Origin: Aporrectodea caliginosa | Taxonomy: Eukaryota > Annelida > Clitellata > Crassiclitellata > Lumbricidae | Reading direction: 5' to 3' | Assembly (NCBI GenBank): GCA_020284085.1 | Contig: JACEVL010000336.1 | Location: forward strand, 69,501 to 133,500 | DNA length: 64,000 nt | In this document: positions 21,135 through 32,570 of the stretch, piece by piece | How positions within the stretch are numbered: the stretch's first letter is position 1 | Layout: every line of letters starts with the position of its first letter | Notes under the pieces: generated by a model | Seen by the model: the letters and a program-made list of their open reading frames with translations, nothing else | What the model was told of the DNA's origin: nothing | Databases searched by the model: none | Program-made: the position numbers and the translations under genes

Positions 21135-22500
21135 TTTAACCGCCACTGCATAATGACCAAATAAAATCAAATCAAATCGTTCTTTATTGTTTCACAATTT
21201 TAGTTACAGTCAATGAGAACTGCACATTTGAAAACAAATTATTAAAGAGTAGGTACAAATTGGATCAATCGATGGCGCTGATCAATCGTGAGTGAAAGGA
21301 CATGCTCAAGGTCTCTTCACAGTTACCGTCTCAGGGGAGGAGACTCGAAACAAGGCGAGTGCTCTAAGCAAACAGCCGCAGTGCCACACAATTGTTGAAG
21401 TGTTAGTAGTAGTAGTACGTAAGCAAGTAAGTAAGTATATTCTTTATTTATCCAACTGCATAACCGCACTTTGGTTTACATGATATTAGATATTATAAAG
21501 CATTCTTGTTGAAAACGTGTTCTCATTAAATTGTCAGCCCGTGGGACAATTCGGTCATGCAGTCTGGTACGCAGGGAATAGGAAGTGTCTTTACAGGAGG
21601 GAGGAGTGGGTTCAGAACATGACCAGTGTCCACCAAGGCGGCAGTAACGAGATTCCCATCTACCGTTCTACACAGCTGTTCTAATGTTGGGTTATAACTG
21701 TAAATTGTGACCGTAGTTTTAGTAGACGTCGCCATCCTAAATAAACCAAGCTTCTGACTTGCATCATCTGATAGCAGAGCAGTTTTCCGTTCTTTATCAC
21801 CTTTTTGTTTTTCGTTCTCGTCGGCCTTACCGTCGAAAAATTTACTGTTTTAAAATTCAATTGATTTAACGCATTGGCTTTATTTATAGCACGCAAGAAT
21901 ATGCGTTAAAGGTGTCTAAGACGAGCATTGTATTATCTATTGCTTAAAGACTTCATGGGCTTGGTGCGCGATGGATTATCATAATAGAATTATAATTTAT
22001 GTGTGCATTTATTAGCCGCTACTTTGTAATGACCAAGCATCAATCGATGGCGCTGATCATTCGTGAGTGAAGGGACTTGCTCAAGGTCTCTTCACAGTTA
22101 CCGTCTCAGGGGAGGAGAATCGAAACAAGGCGAGGGCTCTAAACAAACGGTCGCAGTGCCACACAATTGTTGAAGTGTTAGTAGTAGTAAAAGTAAGTAA
22201 GTAAGTATATTCTTTATTTATCCAACTGCATAACCGCACTTTGGTTTACATGATATTAGATATTATAAAGCATTCTTGTTGAAAACGTTGGATTATCATA
22301 ATATCTTTGTGCATTTATTTATTTATAGCTCGCAAGAATACGTGTAAAAGGTGTCTAAGACGAGCATTGCATTATCTATTGCTTAATGACATCATGGGCT
22401 TGGTGCGCGATGGATTACCATAATAATATTATAATTTATGTGTGCATTTATTAGCCGCTACTTTGTAATGACGAAGCATCAATCGATGGCGCTGAGTAAT
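21135..22500. repeat. Recent local duplications containing inverted SINE F and C modules
   Basis: About 21265-21513 and 22045-22287 are nearly identical (GGTCTCTTCACAGTTACCGT, AGTAAGTAAGTATATTCTTT, TTAGATATTATAAAGCATTC). About 21890-22040 and 22325-22480 are another near-identical pair (GTCTAAGACGAGCATTG, GGTGCGCGATGGATTA). Together they form an interleaved tandem of two block types. Confidence 0.7.
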
Positions 22501-22559
22501 TGTGAGTGAAGGACTTGACCCAGCTCCCTACACGGTTCACGTCTCAATTGGGAAGGTCG

Positions 22560-22920
22560 AACTCGTAATTGTAATCGTAATCGTAATCGTGATCGATGAT
22601 TTATATAGCGCCACTCAAAACAGAGGCGCTCTCGACCCGGGCCAGTGTCTTCACTGGTAAAGAGAGGTTTTCAGGCACTGGCGGAACTTTTCAAAAGAAA
22701 TAGAGAAAAGTCAGTCCTGAGGGACTGAGGTAACTGGTTCCAGCAATTGGGACCAACAATAGCGAAACTCCTAGACTGGGCCGTAGAAGTACGCAGCCGC
22801 GGGACAACCAAGTAACCACGGGCCGAGGACCTAAGAAAGGAACGACTGTGCAGAGAAGATACTGGGGTACAAAAGCCCATAAAAATACGATTGCACTCAA
22901 GTGGGTTGCTGACGAGGTAG
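22560..22920 (-). pseudogene. L2-like LINE 3' end
   Basis: The minus-strand translation includes VVPRLRTSTAQSRSFAIVGP and WNQLPQSLR, the LINE polymerase C-terminus. The UTR on the plus strand reads TTTATATAGCGCCACTCAAA, with an (AATCGT)n-like tail (22565-22592). It is the closest relative of the split copy at 14935-15570. Confidence 0.7.
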
Positions 22921-23119
22921 AATGAAGTTTTATTATTGTCTACTGAGCCTTTAGTATTCCGAGACCGTTGACGTCGACCTTACCGTTGTCGGGGATGTAT
23001 CTCTTATTATTAAACATGTCGCTGTTATTTACTAATAGAGTGTCGCATCTATTAGCCAAACTAATTAATTCTCTATGAACATTTGTGTAATGACATTAAA
23101 TAATTAGTGCATTCGTAAC

Positions 23120-23290
23120 AAAGACGAATTGACTCCTTTGATCCTCCCACTGACAGTGCACTCATTATAGATGTGTTGGCTATGGGGCGCAAGTAGAGCG
23201 AATCTATCTGAAATAGAAGAGATTTGAATTCACGATCGCTCGATATTCCAGGTCTCTAACCACTACACCATTGCTCACCACGCATACATT
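23120..23290 (-). repeat. Composite tRNA-headed repeat, fragment
   Basis: It contains CACTGACAGTGCACTCATTA and an inverted degenerate tRNA-like head (TCTCTAACCACTACACC), like 14050-14230. Confidence 0.4.
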
Positions 23291-23315
23291 GGAGATTCGT
23301 ACCTTTCCAACATAG

Positions 23316-23466
23316 CCGCGTAGGGACCCTGGGCAAGTCCTTCACTCGCAATTGCTCATGCGCTGAACTCCGATTCAGCGTCCGCGCAGTAGTCGGGAGC
23401 GCCTCTGAATGGGCAATCTGGTAGGGGCGCTATATAACAAGTGTTCAAATACAATACAATACAATA
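23316..23466 (+). mobile_element. SINE E, 5'-truncated
   Basis: It begins inside the body (GCGTAGGGACCCTGGGCAAG) and ends in (AATAC)n. It is missing 9 bases in the middle relative to 4324-4556 but keeps the longer GCGCTATATAACAAG end. Confidence 0.75.
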
Positions 23467-24054
23467 GCCAAATAAAGTAGATTGCACCAATATGGGTTTC
23501 TGACGAGGTAAAATTAGCCATCATGATTGCCCTATCATTTTATCGGCCGAAATAGCGCAACTGATTAATTTATACGGTCAATGGAAGACGTTAAATGGTG
23601 TCTAAGGAGAGCATCACATTGTCGATCGTTTAATTCCATCAACAGACCTCCTGATCCGTTCCCGTCGAATCTAGCACACCTCACAAGATTTTCGGACACG
23701 ATATCGATAGAAGTCATGCATTTGACGACTAGGCTTTATTATTTATCTTTTAAGTAATTTAGTTAACGCCGTTTCATATAATCAGAGGCGTTCTCTGCGG
23801 TAACCATAGCGATTTTGAAACTCTGTAAGAACAGAACAGCACGTTGACCACTATTCTATAGCGCACCCAAGTTGCTGGTTACAGTGTCAAATAGATGTAA
23901 ATACCCCATAAAAATCCGATGGCACCCAACTGGGTTGTTGGGGAAGATAGTATCCATTGCTTACTTAAACGTTGTGGACTCCAGGGCCGTTGACATCAAC
24001 CTCACTTCACCATAACGTCTGTTATAACATCCATCGATTCTACATGTAGTTTCA

Positions 24055-24249
24055 CTTTAACAAAGACCATTAGCGTCGCACTCCTTTATCCAGGCTTGGG
24101 ACTGGCACTGACAAAGTACGATCAGTGGCGGAATTAAGACATCAATATGGATGGATGGATCCACAGTTTAACGGCAGCTTATGGCAACATAGGTCGTGGC
24201 CGCCGACAAAGATTATTTTTGGCATATTACAGCTCTGCTTCTTTGTAAT
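24055..24249 (-). mobile_element. Repeat B, then mini-retroposon A with 9-bp target duplication
   Basis: A B copy (24055-24135) is followed by A at 24148-24249, flanked by ACATCAATA (24139-24147 and 24250-24258). The A tail is (ATCC)n on the minus strand. This copy is longer than others at its other end (GCTCTGCTTCTTTGTAAT). Confidence 0.65.
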
Positions 24250-24322
24250 ACATCAATAGAACGCAATTGAAGAATATAAACATTCATCTAAAGGCTTACT
24301 AAAGGTGTCTAAAACAGATCAT

Positions 24323-24718
24323 TCATTCATTCAGAGCATTTATATAGCGCCCCTTCAAGAAACTACTCAGAAGCGCTCCCGGCCCAGCCACGACTAAAGA
24401 AAAAAAACTTGAGGGACTTGTAGAACCCTGTCAGATGGCTAACAAGTAAAAAACGGAGCTTAAGTGGTAGGTCATTCCAGATGGAAGGGCCAACAACCGA
24501 GAAAGCACGGCGCTGCCTAATAGCCAAGCGAGTCCGTGGAACAAGGAACTCACCCCTCGTCGCAGAGCGAAGCACCCGACGCGCTGGAACTTCAGACGCT
24601 GGGCGGCAAAGATCACGCAAGTAAGATGGAGCGCAGCCAAGAACACCACGAGAAACCAGAGCAGCAATGCGATATGAGATTCGCTGAGAGACAGGCAGCC
24701 AATGCAACACATTATATT
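24323..24718 (-). pseudogene. L2-like LINE 3' end with target duplication
   Basis: It lies between AGATCATT repeats (24315-24322 and 24719-24726) and interrupts a C module. The minus frame reads LHWLPVSQRISYRIAALVSR, GCAPSYLRDLCRPA, RRAFSVVGPSIWNDLP, and is open over 115 codons, so this is one of the younger LINE copies. The tail is (GAAT)n. Confidence 0.8.
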
Positions 24719-24904
24719 AGATCATTATATTATCACAGGGTTAACGCCATCTAGAGACCTTCTGAGCCGTTGACATCGACTTTATCTATCTAAAAATTTA
24801 CGCGGATTAGAGAGGGTCATTGCTTTTTAGGTTCTAATGAGGCACTGCATAAATAACGGAAACATTTCGTAAATGACAATTTCTTATCCTAAGACAATTG
24901 CTAC

Positions 24905-25213
24905 ACAATACATACATACCTAACGATAAGTACATACCTACATAAATACAAAACATACATCCACCCATACATACATGCATGCATACATACCCAAATACAT
25001 ACACACCTTCTCATGCAAATACATACATGCACACACATAACATGCATACATACACACACATACACACATAAATAACAAACATAAGTAGACACACTTGAAT
25101 TCACACATTGGCTTGCATACAAACATGCAAACATACATACATACTTACATTCCTTCATATGCAAATATTTACATACATACATACACACATACATACATAC
25201 ATACATACATACA

Positions 25214-25245
<32 letters not shown>

Positions 25246-25390
25246 CATTTTCATATGCAATTATATACATGTACATGCATAAAGACATGCATACATACTA
25301 GCAAACAAAAACGCATGCAACGTACATATACACACAGACACAGACACATGACAACATATGCATACATACCTACATAGACACATACGTTAG
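24905..25390. repeat. (ACAT/ATAC)n microsatellite, about 480 bp
   Basis: Tetranucleotide arrays of CATA type are purest at 25175-25241, with degenerate flanks. Open frames over this stretch are artefacts of the repeat. Confidence 0.85.
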
Positions 25391-26014
25391 TAAATAGAAT
25401 CATCTATACATGCAAATATGCCATCCTTAATAATATAGCCTGTGCACACCTATTTACAGTTACGTTACAATGTCCACTGACGCGGTATCCGATTGTTTCA
25501 ACCATAGAGATGTATAATATATAAATATATCACTAGAGCCCCGCATCTACCATCTATGGTGAGGCCGTGACCCTTAAGCTAGGCAAGCTAGGCATAGAGA
25601 TGTATAATATAAATCGACGTCATCATCGACGTGAAATGCGTGGACACGTCACCAGTTATGTTAATGAGCGCTGGCTAAATTGTGTAGTGTGTGGATGTAG
25701 CAACTTATTAAAGCCCGAAAACGTGGCCGTTAGAATATTATTTAATGGATAAATTGTTATTTTGTGTCTTTTGCTTTTTTTAAAGGCGTAATCTTCGAAA
25801 AGAAATTAAAGTCTCGCTTAAGCTTGACTGCGTCCATGAATTTCAACCAATCAAAACGCGTCATTTCAATTTCCATTAACTGCGGAACTCTCTTTAAGGT
25901 GTTACTATATCTATGATTGTGACTTCAAAAATGTGCAAAGGGAATATGCGTCATGTTCCCTCTAGCGTTAATAATATATCTCATTGGTTTCAACGCTTGC
26001 CCCTTGTAACGAGG

Positions 26015-26230
26015 TTACTGTGCACGAACTTTGAGCAAGTCCTTCACTAACAATTGCTCAGCGCCATCGATTGATGCGTGGTCTTTAGAAAGTGGCGTTT
26101 AATAAAACTTAATGTACAAATAATATTATGATTATCCTTTGCGCGCCAATCCATAAATATCGCTAAACAATCATTTTAGAGTGCTCGTCTTAAACACCTT
26201 TAACAAGCATTCTTACAAAGCTATAAATTC
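26015..26230 (+). repeat. SINE F fragment plus C module
   Basis: GAGCAAGTCCTTCACTAACA and CAGCGCCATCGATTGATGCG are followed by CTTAAACACCTTTAACAAGC, the usual SINE F to C order. Confidence 0.5.
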
Positions 26231-26316
26231 TGAAAATTCGTTTAGTGTAGCGACTAAACGAATTTTCAGGAGAGCAACGGATACTCGGGAATAGAGCGCG
26301 TTTCGCTACACTCTGA
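26230..26316. repeat. Perfect 17-bp inverted repeat with 6-nt loop
   Basis: 26230-26246 and 26253-26269 are exact complements (CTGAAAATTCGTTTAGT and its complement). An overlapping second pair (AGTGTAGCGA at 26244-26253, complement at 26303-26312) makes a nested foldback at the LINE/module junction. Confidence 0.8.
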
Positions 26317-26510
26317 ATCATTGTGCAAGGTGAACAGATGAGTTTTAATATTTTGTTTTAAACTGTGCAACAGATATGCACTGTCGAACTGAAGCTGGAA
26401 GACTGTTCCATTCTAATGGTCCTGGGACAGAGAAATCACGGTTTCCAAACTTCCGGTTTGTGCGAAGTACGGTGAATTCCCTCGCGTCGACGATCGGAGT
26501 CCTCTAGTAC
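26270..26510 (-). pseudogene. LINE polymerase C-terminal fragment
   Basis: The minus-strand translation contains RKFGNRDFSVPGPLEWNSLP then ASVRQ. The F.V.GP..WNSLP.S.R motif is the C-terminal signature of L2/CR1-like elements, here of a different subfamily from the AFSVVGPSIWNDLP copies. Confidence 0.55.
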
Positions 26511-26607
26511 TGAAAACAGAACATGGCATGACCAGTTTCCGTTGTTTATCACAAGGGCCGTTCTCTTCGATCCCACTGTATGAGCTTGGTTCGGTTGGAA
26601 TCTAGCG

Positions 26608-27025
26608 ATTGGATTGGATCCTCAGTTTAACGGCAGCTTATGACAACAATGGCCGTTGCCGCCGACAAAGATTGTCTGTGGCATATTACAGCTCTTTTAA
26701 GCGATTGTGTCCACAGTTTAACGGCAGCTTATGACAACATAGATTTGGGTTTATTTATAGCGTCGGAAGATTGCGTATTAAAGGTGTCTAAGACGACCAT
26801 TGTATTATCTATTGCCTATATCCACATCGTGAACTTGTTGCGCGATGGATGATACGGTATATCTGCGCGTCACATGCAATCTCTCTAACCAATCGGTTAC
26901 TTGCTTCCTTGTTTACTGTTTAAAGGCCACTGTGTGGTAACAAAGACATTTAGCGTCGCCCTCCTCCTTTATCCAGGCTTTGGACTGGCACTGACAGAGT
27001 ACGATCAGTGGCGGAGTTACAGCTC
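26608..27025 (-). repeat. Repeat A (one full, one partial), C module and repeat B
   Basis: A at about 26608-26697 is flanked by AGCGATTG (8 bp). A second partial A is at 26707-26743. The C module GTATTAAAGGTGTCTAAGAC is near 26775. B is at 26915-27025. Confidence 0.6.
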
Positions 27026-27062
27026 ATCGATAAATAGGTCACCGTGTAAACGCCATGCAACA

Positions 27063-27165
<103 letters not shown>

Positions 27166-28041
27166 ACTCGCCTACTGATGTTGTGTTGACTGAGCGCCTG
27201 TGAAAGAGGTCGATACCGAAGCCGAACTTATTAGGGTGCTGTATAAATCTGGTAAAGAAAGATCGACGTCAGGACTAGATGAAGGAGGAGGGCGACGCTA
27301 ATGATCTTCGTTATCACACAGTGTCGTTAAACTGAAACTACTACAACTACTACGAGGCTATATTGACGACCCTTTCATTAATTGTATTATGACATCTGAA
27401 CGGTGAGAGCTGTTCAGAATAATAACACACCTCTTTTAAGTGTGATATTTGCAGTATAAATAAGAGGAGAAGAGCGGTTCTGTATGATGCAAGCTTTTGG
27501 CGTGTCGTTAACAGCAACTAACCAACCAATTATTGCGAATGATTATAATATTATTAAGATACATAAATTATGAGCTGTAAAATTATCTCGAATGAAAGGT
27601 GAGAACTGTTCATAATAATAATGACTGGACTTAACATGTTTTGGAAATAAGCCCTTCAATTTCTGTCGACGTCAACGGCCTTTGTTGTCATAAGATGTCG
27701 TTAAACTCTCCTTCCATTCACCCAATCCTAACAGTCTTTACTATTTCGAAGTGATTGTTAGGTGAAGTAGACTTGAAATAATGCGCAATATTAAGAATAG
27801 TTGTAGCAATTCTTATAAATAACCATAATAATAATAATAATAATAGGACGGAGTTCGAATGTAGAGAGGGTTGATTCTTGAATGATAGTTGGAATGGATT
27901 TAGAATGATTCTATAATGGTTTTAAGTTATATGTGGTGTAATTTTTTAGAATGGATCTAGGAATAGTTTTAGGATAAAACAATCAAGATAGGACGGGAAG
28001 CTACGACTCGACCTGAGCTTCATTCCGTCGGTTCCTGTGAC

Positions 28042-28198
28042 CTCCATCTCCTGAGGCGACTTCTGGAATCGCTTGGCTCGTCTCTCGGCGTCACGGATGG
28101 CCGACTCACGCTGCTTCTTTGCGGTTCGGACGTTGCTGGACATCTGGTCAGCCGCCGCATTGTCCAGACAGCTCTCGCATCTCCCTTTCGAACAGACG
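28042..28198 (-). pseudogene. SANS/USH1G-like exon following the ankyrin repeats
   Basis: The minus-strand translation gives CLDNAAADQMSS then IRDAERRAKRFQKSPQEM. In SANS (USH1G) and ANKS4B, the segment after the ankyrin repeats reads LD..A..Q....K.....K....AERR......Q. The frame is bounded by AG (28199-28200 complement) and GT (28040-28041 complement), compatible with a 157-nt exon. SANS is an ankyrin/SAM scaffold protein. Only this piece and N-terminal exon copies are present, so the locus is fragmentary. Confidence 0.5.
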
Positions 28199-28279
28199 CT
28201 GTACATTCAAAATGGCTGAATTTTCTGCTCATTAAAAGATAAGTTTTAAATAGACGTCATATAAATGAACCTAGTTTCG

Positions 28280-28497
28280 TTACAGTGTAAACCGGTTTTA
28301 TACTTTACAGTTTCCTTTCTTTGGACTGGGATGTCAATGTCATCTACGGACAGATTCGACGATGCTTCTGAAAAGCGAGATACAGGGAACCTAATGGAGG
28401 ACACTTGGAAGGACTATGACTGATCGGACGACAAGGGCATGACCCCGACCATGTGGGCAGCTGCATCCGCTCAAGGGGGAGGCGTTGAAGGTACTTG
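28280..28497 (+). pseudogene. SANS-like first exon, copy 1
   Basis: From ATG at 28337 the frame reads MSSTDRFDDASEKRD, then WKDYD, a TGA stop, SDDKGMTPTMWAAAS. SANS proteins begin M...RFH.AAR.G.....EAT.KE....D..GMTPT.WAA, the start of the first ankyrin repeat. The stop replaces a CGA seen in copy 2, a CpG-decay type change. The leader (TTACAGTGTAAACCGG) is shared with the other copies. It meets an inverted copy at 28498. Confidence 0.7.
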
Positions 28498-28910
28498 TGA
28501 AATCTGTCCGCTGTTGACATTACAACCCAACGAAAGGAAACTATAAAGTAAAACCGGTTTACACTATAATATAAAAGTCTTTAAACTTATCGTTCAAGGG
28601 AAACGAGATATTCATCATGTGGATACATGTACAGATGGACAGGGACGGAAGCAGAAATATAAACAGGCAAACAGGCCGTGAGGCTGAGAGACAGTCTACT
28701 TCTAGAAGCCCAACCAAGTTTTATCCTCTTTCCCTATCCATCTTGTCGCTCCAATCCACCGTAGCCGTCTGACTGTCTGCCTGCCTGACCATTCAATCGT
28801 GATTGTGAACCGATTCTGACCTTATACTATACCTGTCTATCGATTTTATTTTGACTGAGCGCCTGTGAAAGAGGTCGATCCCGTAGCCGAACTTATTAGG
28901 GTGCTGTATA
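28498..28910 (-). pseudogene. SANS-like first exon and upstream region, inverted copy
   Basis: The complement carries the same 5' region as 37545-37980 and 47520-47946: GACTGAGCGCCTGTGAAAGA end, CTGTCTG-rich middle, TTTCCCTTGAACG, GTGTAAACCGGTTTTACTTT, then ATG and MSTADRFH before breaking off at 28497. It is head to head with copy 1, so about 28280-28740 is a foldback. Confidence 0.65.
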
Positions 28911-29162
28911 AATCTGATAAATTAAGATCGACAGGTGTAAGTCCTGTGCCTGGAGAAAGGGGGAGGGCGACGTTAATCACATTTGCTATGACACAGTAAA
29001 ACAGTAACTAACCAACCAATTGCCAATTATATTAAAATACATATGAGGTGTATTCTGCCGTATAAAACGTGAAAACTATTCATAATAATTTCTGTCGACG
29101 TCAACGGCTTTTTGTAGTCATAAGATGTCACTAAAAGTTTGATCCAATAATACAATCGCTAC

Positions 29163-29272
29163 AGTCTTTACTGGTTCGATTTGCTTGTAAAGTGAAATGA
29201 CTTGACAGGCTTTAGTAGCCTAACTGTATAAATCTGTATAGCCGCTGTATGCAAATCGAACCAGTAAAGACT
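29163..29272. repeat. Perfect 22-bp inverted repeat
   Basis: 29163-29184 (beginning AGTCTTTACTGGTTCG) and 29251-29272 are exact complements separated by 66 bases. It could form a hairpin. No terminal transposon motif or flanking duplication was recognised. Confidence 0.8.
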
Positions 29273-29379
29273 TAAAATGAACAGGAACCCCGAAAAGTTG
29301 GCTAACGCAGGCGGCAGGTGTTGGAAGGACATCTTAGAGCGAATGAGGTCATGACCCATCGAATGGGTTAAGACCCACC

Positions 29380-29990
29380 CAGTGGCGTAACTAGGGGTTC
29401 GTGTGCGCCCGGGGGCAAGAATTTCCTGAAAATTTTTTCTTACTTCCGCCAAAATTCTGATGACTTTTTTTTTTTTTTTTGCTTTTTCGTCTTTTTCCAT
29501 GAACAAGTGGTTAAATTCTCAGAAGCCTCATTTTGCGTCTTCTTCAAGGCACATCTGCCAGAAGACTCATGCACTTAAATAGTTACTTTTTTTACTTTTT
29601 TACTTTGTCGGTCCTTGGCTGTTGCCTTTCGGGTGCAGCGGGGACGATGGCAGTGTCTCTTGCCAAGTAATGTGTTCTGTGATACTTCGTTGGCGCCAGT
29701 TCCCTAATTCACACGTACGCTGCCTATTATAATTATTTACAGCAGGCAAGCATAATAGAATTTGCTTTATTTGTCTTGCAATAACCCGTTACGGTTATGC
29801 TAATGCTTCTTACGTGTACTCTTACTTACTTTCGCTTTTGGAAATCATTCTTAACTCTAAGAGACAATGAACAATGATGTGCGGTAGCGTTTGCATCCTA
29901 ATGTCCAGCGTATTACCAGAATTTCACTCAAGGGCCTTTAACGTTGAATTTACCATACGTGTTCGCAGCTTTGCAACCTACTCTAGCGTT
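29380..29990. other. One hAT-like end and unplaced DNA
   Basis: CAGTGGCGTAACTAGGGG at 29390 is a typical hAT-like terminal sequence, similar to 30511. No matching right end was found, so this is a half element at most. 29520-29990 has no recognisable repeat or gene. Confidence 0.3.
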
Positions 29991-30510
29991 TAAACGCATT
30001 TCCTCTATTCATAGATTATAACGAATGAGTGTTAAAGGTGTCTAAGGTGCACTCTGTATTATGCTTTGTTTAGCGACATCTTTCGGCTGCCAAGGCCAAA
30101 GTCGTCGACCTTTAACTTATATTCTAAGCCTATAATTATTAGATAATATAATGATATTTCCATTCGTGGCTGTAGTTCCTGTTTAATGACGCTGCGTCAT
30201 AAGTGAGATAATCAGCGTCGCCCTCCTTTACCGAGGCTTTCGACTGGCACCACCAAAGTAAACGACAGTTGCCGAAATTTTCTTCATGCACACGTAGTTT
30301 AACGACGCAGTGTCACAACGTAAATGATCAGCGTCGCCCTCCTACGTTATCAAAGTTTCGGACAGGCACTACCCCAATCATAGGCAGTTTTTCTTTTGCT
30401 AATAGCCATTTTGTGGCCGCCAAAGACCGTTGACGTCTACATTACCAACAACAAGGGAGCGTAGTGGAATTCTAGTGATTGTGTGTGTCCACAGTTTAAC
30501 GGCAGCTTAT
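29990..30510. repeat. Chain of C, B, B and C modules
   Basis: GTGTTAAAGGTGTCTAAGG (30031), ATGACGCTGCGTCATAAG (30185), TTTAACGACGCAGTGTCAC (30297), then GGCCGCCAAAGACCGTTGAC (30414) show that the modules occur in series about 110-120 bp apart. Confidence 0.55.
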
Positions 30511-30662
30511 CAGTGACGTAACTAGAAATTTTCGTTTGGGGGGCTTTAAGCCTTGAACATAGCCCGAGTCTATAGTGAAGCAGAGGGCTTCACTCATTTT
30601 TGGGGGCTTCAGCTTCGTTTGGGGGGCTTAAGCCCCCAAGCCCAATGCTAGTTACGTCCCTG
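30511..30662. mobile_element. hAT-type MITE, 152 bp, inserted in repeat A
   Basis: The TIRs are CAGTGACGTAACTAG and the complement of CTAGTTACGTCCCTG, with an 8-bp duplication CAGCTTAT (30503-30510 and 30663-30670). Removing it restores the repeat A sequence GGCAGCTTATGACAAC. Eight-base duplications and CAG.G termini define the hAT superfamily. It has no coding capacity. Confidence 0.9.
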
Positions 30663-30949
30663 CAGCTTATGACAACATAGGCCGTTTCCGCCGACAAAGA
30701 TTATTTTATTCTAGTGATTAGACGCATTTGTTGAATTTATAGCGTCAAAAGGTTACGTGATAAAGGTGTTTAAAGGAGCACTGTATTATCTATAATTGCT
30801 TACCGACGACCTAGGATTAGCGGGCGATGATATTCATGACATATTTGTGCATTTACTAAGCGCCACTATTTCTCTGAAAAAAAACTGATCAAGCAGCGTC
30901 TCAACCAATCGGCGAGTTATTGAAGAGATCACTTGACATCTTGACGCTA

Positions 30950-31380
30950 TGATTAGATTTAGATCATAAGAAATGAGGCGAGATTAGATGATCAGATTTG
31001 ATTATGTCTTAAAAAGAGATTAGGTTAGACAAGAGGAGATGATGATTAAATCAAGGAGATTCGATTATTATATTATTAAAGATTATATCTAAGTACAGTA
31101 GATCGGATGAAACTGAATGAATAGGTTGGACAGGATTTGAAAAGACTACATTAAGTTATATGAATACGTCATAATATTATAATGCTTAGATTAGATGGTA
31201 AGAGGTTTAAATTAGATGGTTAGATTGGATCATAACAGTAATATTAGAGAATGATTAGATGAGACGATTTGATTACATGATTAGAATAGGGGCCTACTAA
31301 AGACTAGATTATAGGCTACATAAACCAGACCAGAATAGATAAATATGATTAGATTAAATGATCAAATAATTTCGGCTTCT
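30950..31380. other. Degenerate GATTAGA-rich DNA, no gene
   Basis: Repeated variants of GATTAGATGATT and AGATTAGATT fill most of this stretch. It is AT-rich and noncoding. Confidence 0.5.
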
Positions 31381-31450
31381 AATTTTTATGATTATAATTT
31401 TCATTAATAGTTTAGCTTCGCTTAGATGTAGGCTACGTAGTTCCACTCAC

Positions 31451-31695
31451 CTACGTTGGTCCAATTCCCTATCTTCATCCTCCACACTCCACAGTCCGTC
31501 CGCTGTCTCTCCCCAACTGTGCGTCGTCATGAACGCCCAGTCACTGAGCCCTTCAGTGGATATGTCCTGTGACCTTCGACGGAGCAGGGTCTACCTCGTA
31601 CCCCTGGGCGATATGACGGCGAGATCGATGTCCCCACGACGCAAGGCCGACAGACTAACGATCGCCTGGACGTGTCCAAGGTAGCGAATTCGTGG
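31451..31695 (-). pseudogene. Broken proprotein convertase P-domain exon, copy 2
   Basis: The frame reads RYLGHVQAIVSL, RRGDIDLAVISPRGTR, an in-frame TAG, then TLLRRRSQDISTEG and DWAFMTTHSWGETADG. Both splice sites look intact: an AG (complement of 31696-31697) and GTGAGT (complement of 31445-31450). Only one disabling change is visible, making this the best preserved of the three copies. Confidence 0.75.
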
Positions 31696-32329
31696 CTGAA
31701 GCCATTGTTTATAATAATCAAAATCCCATTCCACCGTCTGTCATCCCCAGGCTAACCCGTTCTATATTGAAGACACCTTAGATTATTACACTTACATGTA
31801 AACTCCATCCGATTGTTATTATAATTATTGTTATGTGTTATTCTTATCACGCATTTATTAAACGCCACCATTGCAATTGCCGAATAGAAACAGTTTCTCC
31901 GTTGTTTATATGCATCTTGTAGCTTCCAAGGACCGTTAACGTCGATCTTACCCTGTTTCTCTATGTGGGGAATGATCTAGCGATTAAACGCATGACTGAA
32001 TTTATAGCACTTGAAGAAGACGTGTTCAAGGTGTCTAAGACGAACATTATAACTTTTATTATCTATTGTCTATTGCTTTGACTTCTCATTTACTTATATT
32101 CTAATTAGACATTTTTGCATCGGTAGGGTAATTTCTGTCAAACAAGAGATTAATTATCATCGCCCTCCTCTTTTACGAAGGCTTCGGACTGTTACCAACA
32201 GAAAATACGGCAGTGGGTGAGATCTTCTTTCATATAAGTATGCGCAGTTTAACGACGCTACGTAAGATAAGTTTCACTGTTTAAATAGCATAGATTAGCT
32301 TCGCTTGTATCCGCGTATAAACAACTCCT

Positions 32330-32570
32330 AGACGCTGGTTCCTTTCCGTATATCTCGAGCCTCCAAAGTCCGTCCGTTGTCTCTCCCCAACTGTGCGTCG
32401 TCATGAACGCCCAGTTAGTGAACCCTTCAGTGGAATATGTCCCGTGACCTTCGACCAAGCAGGGTCGACCTCGTTCCCCCGGGTGATATGAGGGCGATGT
32501 CGATGTCCCCACGACGCAAGGACAACAGACTAACGATCGCCTAGACGTATTCAAGGTAGCGAATTCGTGG
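32330..32570 (-). pseudogene. Broken proprotein convertase P-domain exon, copy 3
   Basis: It has the same exon with a TAG after LEYV, a one-base insertion before STEG (read through as TEGFTNWAFMTTHSWGETT in a second frame), and loss of both splice dinucleotides. Its flanks match copy 1 for over 150 bp on the 3' side, including the uninterrupted target site of piggyBac element 1. Confidence 0.75.

Noticed and set aside
24900..25377. Overlapping frames rich in Tyr-Ile-His or Met-Tyr-Val-Cys
   Set aside because: They are translations of the CATA microsatellite in several frames, with no independent sequence.
25567..25752. 61-codon frame with VCGC
   Set aside because: Short, single copy, no flanking splice signals or recognised motif. 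Chance is the simplest explanation.
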